From: Diphasiastrum complanatum
Taxonomy: Eukaryota; Streptophyta; Lycopodiopsida; Lycopodiales; Lycopodiaceae
Assembly: GCA_029204225.1 (NCBI GenBank)
Contig: CM055099.1
Location: 47,800,542-47,864,541, forward strand
Reading direction: 5' to 3'
Length of the DNA stretch: 64,000 bases
Part shown: in pieces, positions 52,053-64,000 of the stretch
How positions within the stretch are numbered: the stretch's first letter is position 1
How the letters are laid out: every line of letters begins with the position of its first letter
Translations under genes and position numbers: made by a program
The notes under the pieces: generated by a model
Databases searched by the model: none
What the model was told of the DNA's origin: nothing
The model's input: only the letters and a program-made list of their open reading frames with translations

Positions 52053-53275
52053 TGTCGTACTATACCAACAGGGTTAATATAGATTTTATAGCAAATAGTG
52101 TTGTTCCCACAGAGGACATCGTTAGAAAGTTATGTATTTGGTACAATTTATGACAAGTGGTGTCGAGTGTTATTCTGGTTGTCGACGGACATTAAAAAGT
52201 AACCAGTATTACTTATATTTGGGTGTGTGGTGTTGATAATTTTCAAAACAACACTCTGGCCTCTATCAAATCGATATCTACAGATGAGATATTATCAGAG
52301 TAGTACAGTACTACACTGTGGCTGATTAAGGTGTCAACAGAGAGTCAAGAAATGTTCAATGTATTTGCGATTGTACAAACAATTTATTAATTGCGTTCGT
52401 GAACTGTCCGTTTCTAGACAGAAGTCCTCAACAACTTAAGTCCAAATTAATGGTAAAGAGCATGAGTGGTTTTAGAGCACGTTAGAAACTTATGTCAGTG
52501 ACAATCAGGAAAACATATCAGGGACTATCATCTCATATGTATACATATAGCTTTATTCAATGATCGTGCTAGACTGTACCAAAGATAGTCATTATTCGAG
52601 TGCCGATAAGAAAGTATTCGCGACAGACGAATAAGCTAGTTTTAAGACAGTTCTTTAGAGCATGCTTTACGGATACACAGCAAACGACTGTAATGCACTA
52701 GAGAGTTTGTTTGATCAGAGAGTAATTTATGTAATGTGTTAGAGATTGTTAGCAGACTCAAGATCACTCACACTCAGCAGTGAGGAGAACAGAGATAAGA
52801 GAGAATAACTCACAGAACTCTATTCACTTCTTCAATCTCTTACATATGCATAAACTCTTCTCTCTCAATGCTCGAGACTAAAGTGTGAGATCAATATATG
52901 TTCTACGAACAAACACACCTCTAAAACAACACGTGCGTCGCTCCCGCGAAAGGATCTAGTTAACAATTAGACTGAAAATACGCTCAATTATACCATGAAA
53001 GGTATATTTAACTAAGAGTTAAAATTACTCTAGTTTAACATGTCTTTTCGTATCTAGCTGTTTCGTGTGGACGACCTAGTAAAGGTTATCCAAGGTAATG
53101 TCTTTCCTATTAAAGGTCTTGCCCTTAATTACAAGGCAAGTACATAGGAGATATATTCTCAAAAAATGACTTTAGGCCTCTTCATGATTTATACTTGACC
53201 AACTCATATCTTCATTTTCGAGTATATCATGCCATATTTATGTTGATATTCAATTAACAATAAGGTGGCATCACA
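52053..53275 (-). repeat. 3' LTR of the gypsy element, 1223 bp
   Basis: Starts TGTCGTACTATACC and ends GGCATCACA on the plus strand. A purine-rich run (GAGGACGAGGA on the minus strand) abuts it as polypurine tract. Confidence 0.92.
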
Positions 53276-53431
53276 TATCCTCGTCCTCAAATGTGAAACG
53301 TCCTCGTGAACATAACATCTTCTTTTTGAGGATTATTCGTGAAACATTCTGTTCTTCATATTTTCATTAAGGTTTAAAGATATTTCTTTGTATATTTCGT
53401 CCTTTAGATATTTCTCTCTAGCTCTGAAGAA

Positions 53432-54406
53432 TCAGCAGCAGCATTTGTATCCCCCAACTGGAACTGTATCTGGTTGGGATGGTGCAGCATCAATCCCCAT
53501 AGCAGTGGTAGTTGCCACTTCGACTGCTGGTACAGCATCTGGTGCAACTGGAATAGAGACAGGCAGGAGGCTGGAAAGATCAATTGGCTTGGGAGCCAAC
53601 ATCCTTTCTATCAGCATTGTTTTCTCTTGCTCGGTCAAAATATCAAAATTGGCACACAATCGAGAAACATGTGCTCCAACGCCAGAAAACTTTTGATGCT
53701 TAATCCATCGCAAAAAAGCCTTGTAGGTAATAATGTCGAAGCAAACTGGATTACCGGCGAATGCGTCCAATATGTAATCAAAATTTTGAACTGAAATTGT
53801 AGCATCCGCATCCGTCAAAAATATTGCTTGGTTCATGTATTTACAAAACAGTTTAAATGTTGTGTCGCGGATCATTGAGATTTTGTATCCCTTCGTGGGT
53901 ACGAAACAATTGCTTAAAAAGTGGGCTGCTTCATCCATTGAGTCTTTGTTGGTTGAAACCATCTTCCCATCCAAAGGTAACCCGAGGGCTGTGCAGAATA
54001 GGTCTTCAGTGATAGTGAAGAATTGGCCTCGCACATGACCTTTGAAGTCCACCTTAGAAATTGAGTAGATTGAGTTCACAAATTTCGTGCTGACTTTAGA
54101 AAGGATGATTGAGGGGTCCACTTTCAGATCACCCAACCTGCATCGATCCAAATAAGACTGGATGGATGCTAGGCGGATTCCTGCACGTGCTTTCCAAATG
54201 ATGGTAGAACTAGAACTTGATCCGGAAGCCATTGGTTGAATGTTTGATGACAGCTCCGTAGATCGCAATAGTTCGTATGAGTGAGCTTTGATCGCAAAGA
54301 GAATAAGCGCAGGAAAACATAAACTCGCAGGCTGAAAGTGTAAGGAAGAAAATGAAAAATAACTCTGATATGCAGTAGCAGTGTGGATGGGATGATGACA
54401 TGGCAT
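53432..54406 (-). CDS. Extra open frame between gypsy pol and the 3' LTR, function unknown
   Basis: A 324-codon open frame in the sense direction of the element. The likelier start is the Met at residue 59 (54,232, MASGSSSSS), giving 266 residues; the first 58 residues are His/Ser/Phe-rich and may be untranslated. The body has mixed, protein-like composition, with segments such as VRGQFFTITEDLFCTALGLP and FDYILDAFAGNPVCFDIITY. The C-terminus is Pro/Ala/Val-rich and ends in three Cys. I see no protease, polymerase or clear membrane-spanning motif in the 266-residue form. The style resembles uncharacterised plant 'putative transposon protein' domains found next to gypsy elements; this is recollection, not a search. 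It is the longest uninterrupted frame in an element whose pol is full of lesions, apart from the protease frame. Confidence 0.6.
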   Translation of the reverse strand: MPCHHPIHTATAYQSYFSFSSLHFQPASLCFPALILFAIKAHSYELLRSTELSSNIQPMASGSSSSSTIIWKARAGIRLASIQSYLDRCRLGDLKVDPSIILSKVSTKFVNSIYSISKVDFKGHVRGQFFTITEDLFCTALGLPLDGKMVSTNKDSMDEAAHFLSNCFVPTKGYKISMIRDTTFKLFCKYMNQAIFLTDADATISVQNFDYILDAFAGNPVCFDIITYKAFLRWIKHQKFSGVGAHVSRLCANFDILTEQEKTMLIERMLAPKPIDLSSLLPVSIPVAPDAVPAVEVATTTAMGIDAAPSQPDTVPVGGYKCCC

Positions 54407-54943
54407 GGTGACATGACATCTGTCACTTCCATTTATGGAGGACGTGCATGGCCCAACGTTTGAAACTATAATTTGACAGATCGATATTTAATGACGGAAG
54501 ACCGTTTGTGAAAAGAAAAAAAAATCAAATTAAGAAGAAACAATATATGTTTTGATATGTGAGCGTACACACGTGTGAAAAATGATAATCACGTGGCCAT
54601 CATCTTTAATGGAGGAATACAAAAAGTAGGTCGAGAGATTCTCAAAAATATGCTAGATAGATTCTAGAAAAATTCTCGAAAATGATTTACGAAAAATTGA
54701 TTAACAAATTTAGTGTCGAGAAAAATTCTCGAAAATGCTTTAAAAATTATATTGAAAGATTGAGAGAAGTCAAGAAAAATTCTCGAAAATTTCACGAGAC
54801 ATTATGAAAAATGTTGGAAGGTGGTAGAAAATTTCTAGAAAAGATAAAAGAAAAGTCGCGAAAAATATTAGAAAAGATAAAAAACAAATCGTGATTAATT
54901 CCAGAAAATAACTAGAAAATGATAAGAATAAAAAAATTTCTGG

Positions 54944-57900
54944 TCAAAGGTAGTATTTCTTTAGTCTGGACCCATTAATACTTGCAGGTAACAGTTCACC
55001 TTCAAGTGATTGAAGTTGTACAGAACCATTCTCAAACACCTCTATAACTTTATATGGTCCAAGCCATCTCATATGGAGTTTTCCAGAAAACTTTTTATGT
55101 CGACTGTCATATATCAGTGCAAAGTCATCAGCTTTCAGATCACATTTCCGGATATGACTGTCATACTTCTTCTTTCTTTGCTCCTGGATTTCCTTCGTTA
55201 ATTTTTGTGAAGTCACACGAGCTTCAGCTAGTTCTTCAATATTAGTCAACCTTTTGTTTATACATTCTGCATCTGTTCGTTGAGCTTGAATACGAAAAGT
55301 TTCACCTCAAATTCAATTGGCAAAATAGGATGCATACCATACGTAAGAAAATATGGTGTGTGCTTCGTCGTGATTTAACTCTATGTTGCAATAAGCCTAG
55401 AGAACTGATGGTAGCTTCTGATCCCAATCCGTTGCATGTGCAATAGTAATTTTGTTCAGGATCTTACATAAAATTCCATTGGCTCTTTTTGTCAACCCGT
55501 TTGCTTTTGGATTATACGGTGTAGTTTTTCTGTGTTTGATCAAAAAATAGGTTGTCAACAATCGTATCGTGTCATTTAGAAAATGTGTACCTCGGTCACT
55601 TACTAGTTCAAGTGGACAACCATATCTTGTGATTATACTTTTGAATAAGAACGTCGCGACAATTTTCGCATCGTTTCATTTTGTCAGCTTTGCTTCAACG
55701 TTCTTTGTAGCATAATCCGTTGCAAATAGAATATAACGACATTTCGTATGTTGGGTCATAGGTTTGATTGGACCAACAAAGTCAATCCCCCATTTTTCAA
55801 ATGGTGCAAGAGGCAAGATTGGTGTCAACGGCCAATTCATTGCTTTTGTAGGCTTAACAGATCTCTGGCATGGATCACATGAATGAATAAAATTTGATAC
55901 ATCCTTGAACATTGTTGGCCACCAATACTTGGCAGTCAATATCTTATTAATAGTATTTTTCAAAGCAAAATGTCCACCAACATCTTCTGAGTGTAAGGCT
56001 CTAACGACCTTTTTAATGTCTTCAGTTTTGAGACATCTTCGAAGCTGATAATCAACACCAAGCTTGTACAAAACATTGTTAATAATTGTATAAGGTGCTA
56101 CCTTATATTGAAAAACTGTCTTTGCTCTAAATCATAATCGTTTGAATATATTTGATCTTTGAGATAAATAATAATATCAGAATATAGCGAATTTGTAGAT
56201 GAAATCTCGAATAAATATTCGTCTGGAAAATCATCATTGATAGGTTTTTCAATTTTTTTCGTACTGAGTTGTGAAAGATAATCAGCATTTGTATGATACT
56301 TTCCTTGGCGAAGTTCTACTTGATAAGTGAATTCCTGCAGAAGTAGATCCCATCAAGCAATTCATCCTGATAGATCTGGTTTATTTACAAGATACTTAAG
56401 AGCATAGTGATCAACATGAAAAATAAATGCATATCCCAACAAATAATGCCGAAATTTCTTAACAGTGAAAAACATTCCAAGAGCTTCTCTTTCTATAGCC
56501 GAATAATTCTTCTCTGATACACTGAGCTGTCGACTCGCATAGTAAATGGAATGATCTTTCTTTTGGTCATCCTTATGGCTTAGACAGACGCCAATAGCAA
56601 ATGCAGAAACATCCACATAACTATGAAATAAAATAGCCCAGTTGGGTGGTCTCAGAACAGGAGCATTGATCAACCTTTGCTTAAGTTCTTCGAATGCTTT
56701 CTGCTGTTCATTCGTCTACAAGTATTCCACTTGTTTCTTCAATAGATGTGTAAGAGAGGCAGCAATAGAAGCATGATTTTGAATAAATCTCCGGTAATAG
56801 CCGACATGTTCTAAGAAAGCTCTTAGTTCACGTACCCCAATCCATAGTGAACGTAGTCTTTGAACGATCCTCCTTCTGCACTCCAACCTGATTATAACCA
56901 GAAAAACCGTCACAAAAACTGTAATGCTCCTGACTAGCAACCTGATCTAAGATGGAATCAGTGAAGGGTAGAGGATGATGATCCTTCCTTGTGGTAGCAT
57001 TGAGTTTGCGGAAATCCTGGCATATTCGTACTTTGCCAGTCTTCTTCTTTGGGACGACAACAATGGGTGAAACCCATTCACTGCTTAAGACGGGATAGAT
57101 TATACCTGTCTTAAGGTGTTTGTTGAGCTCGTCCTTAACCATGAGAGAGTACTTAAGATTGAGACGATACTGTCTCTATCGAACAAGTACAACATCTTCC
57201 TTAAGATCAATACAGTGCTTTTCGAATTCTGCAGGTATACCCTTCAAATCGTCGAGCGACCAGGCAAAAACATCTTGATACTCCTTCAATAGTTCAGTGA
57301 ATTCCGCTAACTCCGATTCTCCAAGTGACTTTGAAACATACACAAATCTGCCAAGTGCAAGTTCAATTAGTTCAGTAGAATCTGGTAATATAATACCTTC
57401 TGTCATACTGGCCTTGGTATGGCCATGAATTTCGTGCATGGTTGACTCCATAGATGTTTTCTTGTCGTCAACCTGGTTCTTGTTACCAAACTCGTGTTCA
57501 GATTTGTCACTCGAATCATCAGACTCTTTCAAGTTCGTATCTGCAACATTAATTTCTTCATACAAAACATCCGCTTCAGTGTTGTAGGCATCGAAGAATT
57601 CTTCTTCGTCAACATTCTCATAACATTCAAAATATTGAGCTTCAATGTCAGATGCGTTAGAAAAAACATTTAAGGCATAAGAAGATTCCTCTGATGTAAA
57701 ACTGGTGTCAGACAAAGACGTTTCACCTTCATATTTGTCCCAACTCCAGGTGATTATTTGTTCTGTTGGCTTACCATGATTATTGGTCTCACCAGTCTGA
57801 AATCTTAGCTCTCTGGATTTCCAATGAACACTTGCGTTTGATTGATAAAGCCAGGGTCGTCCAATCATCACAGGAAAAGATGACAAATCGAGTGGTTTGA

Positions 57901-58660
57901 TAACTATGAAATTCATTGTGAATGGCTTGGCTTGAATGTAAACAGTGACATCCTTCAGTTCTCCAACATGTTTTTGTTGTGTCCAATCAACTAACTTAAT
58001 GTTTCGTTGTGTCGGTTGAATGTCAGTCAGCCCCAAAGCATGAGCTGTGTCTTCTGTTATTATGTTCACGCTGGAACCAGAGTCAATTGGCACTTTTTCA
58101 ATCAGGCATCCCGCAATGGTAATGTCAATTTCAGGTGCACCGAGGTCACCTAAATCAATAGACAGAACACCAGCATCTGGCAAAGAAACTTTTTTCTTCT
58201 TTTTCGGTGCAGAAACACCTTTCAGTTGCTTTCTGTAATAAGTGTTATCTGCCAGCAGCTGCTCAAACGTAATGTTCGGATGAAGAGATCCAATATTAGT
58301 CACGATATCATAGTCCTTCGTCCTTGATTTCGAGACTGGCTTATCAATAACATCACTAGACAATTTTGTCTTCGTGATTTCGTCGTCCCCTTCCTCGAAA
58401 GTGACCACCTTCTATGCAGCAGTTAACTGAAGTTCAGCGTTGATAATTTCTTTCGCCTCTGTTGAGATATCTTTTGCAAATAACTTTGCAGCATCGCGGT
58501 CATAGTCGGGGTCATCTTTGAGATCTTCTTTAGTCATAGATTTATTCGTCGTCTTGCTAGAAGATTTCTTCTTCGAGGATTTTCTACGCGTCGTCGAAGA
58601 TTTCTGGTCAGGTTTCGAGGAGCTTTTGCTTCTCGTTGTGAATTTGAATAATTTCTCCAC
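54944..58660 (-). pseudogene. Gypsy pol (protease, RT, RNase H, integrase), dead
   Basis: The protease frame (58,408-57,176) contains the active-site block PIDSGSSVNII and an acidic tail, and ends in an in-frame stop before RT. RT keeps VRICQDFRKLNA and the first catalytic Asp block (FCDGFSGYNQV), but then jumps at about 56,836 to ELRAFLEHVGYYRRF. The segment with the catalytic YxDD motif is deleted. RNase H (56,673-56,362) keeps its acidic residues. The integrase has a HHCC finger ([10 protein letters not shown] ... SCDPCQ), WGIDFVGP and SDRGTHF, but the catalytic Glu block reads GLTKRANG, with Lys replacing Glu. The tail ends in GPYKVIEVFENGSVQLQ and has no chromodomain. Confidence 0.9.
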
Positions 58661-58671
58661 GTCACTTGGCT

Positions 58672-60186
58672 AGGACTGATCTTTTGTCTTCGCCAATTTT
58701 TCTTCAATAAGGTCAATTCTCTGCACAACAGCATCAATCGAAGCTTTCGCTTTCGAGTCTGCAGCAACTGGTGTTGCTACATACTGATATTTGGGTCGCG
58801 GCTTCTGCGATTGAGGGCAATCAGGATACTTGTGGCCAGGCTCTCTGTAGTTTGAGCATAACGGTACATAATCAATCGGCTTTCGCGGCTGAGGACAGTC
58901 AGGTAAAAATGTCCCGGCTCTCCATAGTTATAGCAGTTGCCCGACACTAGTTTAGTCGCGGTTTGAGACTTCACTGGTCCAACAAATTCAGGAGGATTAT
59001 GTCTTCTGGGTGCGAACTTGGGTCTGTCCTGCTGGGCTGATGCTGTAGTACCCTGAACATAGTTAGTAATTACTTCATTTTGAAAAATAAAAAGTACCTC
59101 CTGGGCAGGATCTTCAACATATTTGACATTCACAGTGGTGCAATATTTCTTAGTGTGTCCTGAAGTTCCACATTTCGTACACCACATTCTTGAGTTGGAA
59201 GAAGACGCTTTCGGTCTTTTATCTGCAACTTCAGAGATTTGCACTTTCAAGTCATTAAACTTTTTATCAAGGTCAGCCATATTACTCTTCCAAAGCTTTT
59301 CAGCTTTAGAAGTTGACGACTTATCCTCGACAACTTTCGTGTCGTCCTTTCGTTTGGATCGTCGTTTATTCTTTCTCTCTCCTTTGTCAGCTTGTGATTC
59401 TGATGAATCGCTGCTTTCAGATTCCGAACTTGAAGAATTGGTACTTGAATCAGAATCTGAATCATCCTCGTTGTCAATAGAATCAGTCTTCGACTTTCGA
59501 GATTTCTTAGTTGATCGTCGCTTTTGTGCTAGTTTCAAGGTCTCAAAATTTTTGGCACTAGCTATTACTACTGCTAAGGAGGTCATGGCCCCTTGTCTGC
59601 AATATCGATCAATCTTTGGTGGTAAACCAGCCAAAAACCATTCGATCTGCATATCAACGAGTTATACACTAGTTAGTTTTCCTATGAGATTTTTAACCTT
59701 TCGTGTATATTTGCGAAGGGATTCTTTACTCTTCTTCTAAACATTGTTCAAACGTCCGAGAATTCTCGATTTGTAACCGATTTCTCTGAATTCATTCAGA
59801 AACGCATCTTTCAGCAGGTACCAAGTTCCTACATGGCTTGGTTCAACTTGACTGTACCAGATGCGCGCCTGTTTTTTTAGCAGACCAGGGAAGATTTCTA
59901 GTTTGTCAATGTTAGTACCTTCATTATTCGCATTAGCGATTGACTCGGATTGTGAGACATAGCTATCTGCATCGTCGGAAGAAGTCCCTTTAAAATAATC
60001 GTATTTAATTTTTGATATAGAAGTGAAACGTGCAGCAGGACCCTCCATACCGAAGCTAATTAGGAGTTCAAGTAATTGGGCAGTGATTTCGTCTAGATTT
60101 CTTCGACTAGTACTCTCACTTTGTCTTCGTAAATTTTTTTCTCTAAGCTTACGGTATCGTTCTAATCTGAATTCTCTATTTGACAT
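58672..60186 (-). pseudogene. Gypsy gag with three zinc-knuckle repeats, frameshifted
   Basis: The first open part (60,186-59,737) is the N-terminal Gag domain (IWYSQVEPSHVGTWYLLKDA ... FREIGYKSR). After stops, a second open part (59,652-58,777) has a Ser/Asp/Glu-rich then Lys/Arg-rich linker and an intact CCHC knuckle, CTKCGTSGHTKKYC. Two more knuckles follow across a frameshift (CYNYGEPGHF/LPDC and CSNYREPGHKYPDC) and have lost their second Cys. Gag normally forms the virus-like particle and packages RNA. The broken frame makes that unlikely here. Confidence 0.85.
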
Positions 60187-60240
60187 ACACTAGAGATGGA
60201 GATGGATTTGTCAGATTGCTTATAACTTTCCTAACCTATC

Positions 60241-60256
60241 CCCGGCAACGGCGCCA
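60241..60256 (-). other. Primer binding site, tRNA-Asp type
   Basis: The plus strand reads CCCGGCAACGGCGCCA, which is the 3' end of plant tRNA-Asp, so the minus-strand element RNA would pair with that tRNA. It starts 12 nt inside the 5' LTR boundary. Confidence 0.85.
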
Positions 60257-60268
60257 AACATTGGTATA

Positions 60269-61442
60269 TGTCGTACTATACCAACAGGGTTAATATAGAT
60301 TTTATAGCAAATAATGTCGTTCCAACAGAGGACAACGTTAGAAAGTTATGTATTTGGTACAATTTATGACAAGTGGTGTCGAGTGTTATTCTGGCTATCG
60401 ACAGACATTAAAAAGTAACCAGTATTACTTATATTTGGGTGTGAGGTGTTGATAATTCTCAGAACAACAATCTGGCCTCTATCAAATTGAATGAAACGCG
60501 TTCTACAGATGAGATGTTATCAGAGTAGTACAGCAATACTACACTCTGGCTGATTAAGGTGTCAACAGAGAGTCGAAAAATGTTCGATGTATTCATGATT
60601 ATACAGACAATTTATTAATCGCGTTCGCAAACTGTTCATTTCTAGACAGAAGTCCTCAACAACTAAAGTCCAAATTAATGGTTAAAGAATACGAATGGTT
60701 TTAGAGCACGTTAGAAACTTATGTCAGTGACAATCAAGAAAACAAATCAAAGACTCAATTCCTCATACAGGGACTGTCATCTCATATGTATACATACAGC
60801 TTTATTCAATGATCGTGCTAGACTATACCAAAGATAGTCATTATTCGAGTGCCGAAAAGAAAGTATTTGCGACAGACGAATAAGATAGTTTTAAGACAGT
60901 TCTTTAAAGCATGCTTTAAGGATTCACAACAAACGACTATAATGCACTAGAGAGTCTGTCTGATCAAAGAGTAATTCATGTAATGCATTAGATATTGTTA
61001 GCAGACTCAAGATCACTCACACTCAGCAGTGCGGAGAACGGAGATAAGAGAGAATAACTCATAGAACTCTATTCACTTCTTCAATCTCTTACATATGCAT
61101 AAACTCTTCTCTCTCGATGCTCGAGACTAAAGTGTGAGATCAATATATGTTCTACAGGGCGAACAAACACACCTCTAAAACAACAAGTGCGTCGCTCCCG
61201 CGAAAGGGCCTAATTAACAATTAGACTGAAAATACGTTCAATTATACCATGAAAGGTATATTTAACTAAGAGTTAAAGTTACTTGCCCTTAATTACAAGG
61301 CAAGTACTTAGGAGATATATTCTTGAAAAATGACTTTAGGCCTCTTCATGATTTATACTTAACCAGCTCATATCTTCATTTTCGAGTATATCATGCCATA
61401 TTTATGTTGATATTCAATTTTTTACAATAAGGTCGCATCACA
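60269..61442 (-). repeat. 5' LTR of the gypsy element, 1174 bp
   Basis: Matches 52,053-53,275 over its full length with point changes and indels. It ends GCATCACA, followed directly by the target duplication ATAAA. Confidence 0.92.
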
Positions 61443-61447
61443 ATAAA

Positions 61448-62042
<595 letters not shown>

Positions 62043-62653
62043 TGTTAGGAGTTTTCTTTAGTTGTAAAAGTGATAGATCATGACCTGGATCCATTCTAAT
62101 CATTTGATAAAATGTGGATTTTGCACATCAAAATAAAAATAGGGATAAGATTGAGATCTGATTCAATCCTTGGATTGGATTGACGGATTGAAAGCACACC
62201 TATTTCAAAACCCTAGGGTCAAAATTCAAAATTCGATCCATCATTGCAATTCTTGCTCAAAAATGGAATCAGAGTCAACTTTCAACTTCAGAGTCAAAAT
62301 ACAAAATCGATCTTCAAGGTTGAAATACTATCTAGGCCCAAAATACATTATGGTATTCAAAATGATACCCGCACAATGCCTAGTATTATCCAACAGTCTA
62401 ATTTTGCATTTGCAACTATGTAGCTGATCATCATCTCTATACATTTTTCACTAATCAAGAATAGATTTGCTTGTACTTTCTATATTAATTTTATGAACGT
62501 AGATCAGTAGTAATTGACTACTCTCTGGAGGATTGTAGGAGTGTTTCAGCTGGCAGTGCCCAACGAACGCATCTGAACTCCATCCGAATCTTGAAAGAGA
62601 GTCACGACTATTTCGCAAATATTCTCCTCTAGATTCATCAGTGGTATCAGAGC
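62043..62653 (+). repeat. Probable copia 5' LTR and primer site
   Basis: TGGTATCAGAGC (62,642-62,653) precedes a copia Gag by about 110 bp. The LTR would end at ...ATTCATCA (62,640), and TGTTAGGAG at 62,043 is a plausible start. The other LTR lies outside the window, so the left limit is a guess. Confidence 0.45.
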
Positions 62654-62761
62654 ATCTCACGATTCTCATCAGTGGTATCAAAGCCACCCTGCCATATTCT
62701 GACATAGCCAAGAAGCTGGCAGATCCAGGAGGCCAAGCATTCAAACAGACTTCAAGAAACA

Positions 62762-64000
62762 ATGGCTTCAATCAGCAGCATGCAGATCTGCACTATACTT
62801 AATTCTTCAGGATCTAGCTTTCTAGCCTGGAAAGTTAGACATCTTTGATACTCAAGGGTGAAGGACTCTTCCCCTGGGTGGATGGCACAGAAGAAATGCC
62901 TACGACAACAGGCAAGGAGCTACGTGAATGGAGGGAGAAAAACGCCATCGAAGATAGCCTTACTCTTGACCTGACTACACTCTCCAAAGCTAAGGAAATG
63001 TGGGAATGCACTGCTCACAAGATTTCAGACGAAATCAAAAAGTCAGATTATGATGCTGAAAGATTAGGTGACGAATCTGCAGTGGGATGGAAAAGACCTC
63101 ACCTCTTTTGTGAGAAAGATGAAGGATCTGTTTCTATCACTACACAACTCAGGAGCAAAGAATGCAGTATCAACTAAGAAGCAGCTCACATATCTGTTGA
63201 GAGCCTTATCCAGATCTTTCTAGACGACCTGAACCTGCTCGCGAAAGATCCTACCATGAACCTCAAAAAGGCGATTGTCGAGATTCGACAGGAAGTCGAG
63301 GCCAGAGAGCATCTTCACAAAGATGGTTCTGACCAGACACTCTATGGCAACAGAGAAAAATCAAAGAAATAGTTCAAGCCTAAGAGGGAGTTGAATCAGA
63401 GGCAGGATCGTGACCAGCAAGTAGAGGGGACCAGCAAAAGCAACTGGAAGACCAAAGGGAGGTTGAAACGACAAGATGTAGACAAGAAGACCTGCACGAG
63501 ATGCAGAAGAGACAGACATATAGTAGATATATGCTGGTTCAATCCCAAGATTGAGTGTATCCATTGCCATAAGAAGGGTCATGCAACCATGGATTGCCGC
63601 CAGAACCCAAGAAACAGATCAGCACATAATAGATAGGAGAACAATAATAGTTCTTCCTATGTCGAGGAGTTCGAGAGCTCAAAGATGGGCAAAGAAAGAA
63701 CGAACAAACATTGTTCGATCGTCTACATCTGTGAAGATGTGTGTGCAGCATCAATGTCTGACACACACGAGGTGATCTTGGATTCAGGAGCCACCTCACA
63801 CTTCATGACATCAAGACGAATCATGTCTGATTTTAGAAGTGCAGATCCCTCAAGATTCATAGTTCTTGGAGATGGATCCAGACATCAAATGAACGGTATT
63901 GGTTCACTCTGGCTCAACACCAACGGCAGAGATAGATGACTCGAAGATGTTCTGTTCTTGCCAACTCTGCAACAAGACTTGCTCTCTGTAGCAAGAATAG
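62762..64000 (+). pseudogene. Copia gag and protease, 5' part, cut by the window end
   Basis: Starts with ATG at 62,762 (MASISSMQICTILN ... FLAWKV) and needs a frame change near 62,840 to continue as KGEGLFPWVDGTEEMP. Another change near 63,080 leads into DLTSFVRKMKDLFLSLHNSG. Two zinc-knuckle-like motifs follow (CTRCRRDRHIVDIC, with Arg for Gly, and the standard CIHCHKKGHATMDC). The protease active site VILDSGATSHFMT is intact at about 63,775. Pre-integrase (LEDVLFLPTLQQDLLSVARI) runs to the edge. The Gag frameshifts suggest a dead copy, but single sequencing errors could explain some. Confidence 0.82.

Larger units (their letters stand above)
52053..61442 (-). mobile_element. Structurally complete Ty3/gypsy element, coding-defective
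   Basis: LTRs at 52,053-53,275 and 60,269-61,442 both have TG...CA ends. The flanks carry a perfect 5 bp target duplication, ATAAA (52,048-52,052 and 61,443-61,447). Minus-strand order is 5' LTR, primer site, gag, protease, reverse transcriptase, RNase H, integrase, an extra open frame, 3' LTR. The LTRs differ by several indels, including about 100 bp present only in the left LTR (about 53,030-53,130), so the insertion is not recent. The tRNA-Asp-type primer site and an open frame after pol recall Athila-type elements, but the clade is not proven. Confidence 0.93.

Noticed and set aside
59123-59740. 205-codon plus-strand open frame
   Set aside because: It lies antisense to gypsy gag, whose Ser/Asp/Glu and Lys/Arg-rich linker gives few stops on the other strand.
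60241-60256. tRNA-like sequence
   Set aside because: Only the 16-nt tRNA 3' end is present, positioned beside the LTR. It is a primer binding site, not a tRNA gene.
52053-61442. Endogenous caulimovirus as an explanation for the reverse-transcribing element
   Set aside because: There are two LTRs, a 5 bp target duplication and an integrase, and no movement-protein motif was seen. This is a Ty3/gypsy retrotransposon.

Overview
The window is nuclear DNA of a land plant: AT-rich, dominated by LTR retrotransposons, with long (GA)n microsatellites and spliced genes carrying GT-AG introns of up to several kilobases. The lineage cannot be fixed from the sequence. The only host genes I can support are two closely related copies of a USP-kinase-U-box protein (the plant PUB family whose kinase belongs to RLCK class IX). 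I see no tRNA, rRNA, CRISPR or bacterial-type features.

Layout. 1-5.3 kb is mostly featureless, with a long (GA)n tract and an exact 8 x 18 bp minisatellite. 5.3-8.4 kb holds a decayed Ty3/gypsy chromovirus 3' end (integrase tail, chromodomain, polypurine tract, start of the LTR) followed by a decayed Ty1/copia fragment. 8.4-11.9 kb is AT-rich and shows no gene. 11.9-24.3 kb is arm A of a large inverted duplication and carries kinase copy 1 on the minus strand. 24.3-37.5 kb is the spacer, filled with copia sequence: one long decayed element on the minus strand, then LTRs and a deleted element on the plus strand. 37.5-47.3 kb is arm B, the inverted partner of arm A, carrying kinase copy 2 on the plus strand. 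47.6-49.9 kb is another dead copia pol. 50.7-51.3 kb is a tandemly duplicated gypsy RNase H relic. 52.05-61.44 kb is a structurally complete gypsy element on the minus strand with two LTRs, a tRNA-Asp-type primer site and a perfect 5 bp target duplication, but with a broken pol and an extra open frame after pol. 61.6 kb has a 163 bp (GA)n tract, and 62.0-64.0 kb is the 5' part of a further copia element cut by the window end.

The main result is the head-to-head inverted duplication. Both copies keep the same eight coding exons, with identical lengths for six of them and intact splice sites, and homology runs through the introns and several kilobases upstream. Because the arms are paralogous, each acts as an empty-site control for the other. 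This shows a hAT-like foldback MITE (8 bp target duplication, empty site preserved in arm B), a copia RNase H fragment captured in intron 1 of copy 1, a 1.5 kb intronic insertion in copy 1, a GC-rich insertion upstream of copy 2, and CT microsatellites found only in the promoter region of copy 2. Copy 2 has also lost the ATG used by copy 1 (now GTG) and probably starts 32 codons later.

All retrotransposon genes here are inactivated by stops, frameshifts, deletions or lost catalytic residues, except for one 266-324 codon open frame of unknown function in the 52-61 kb element.
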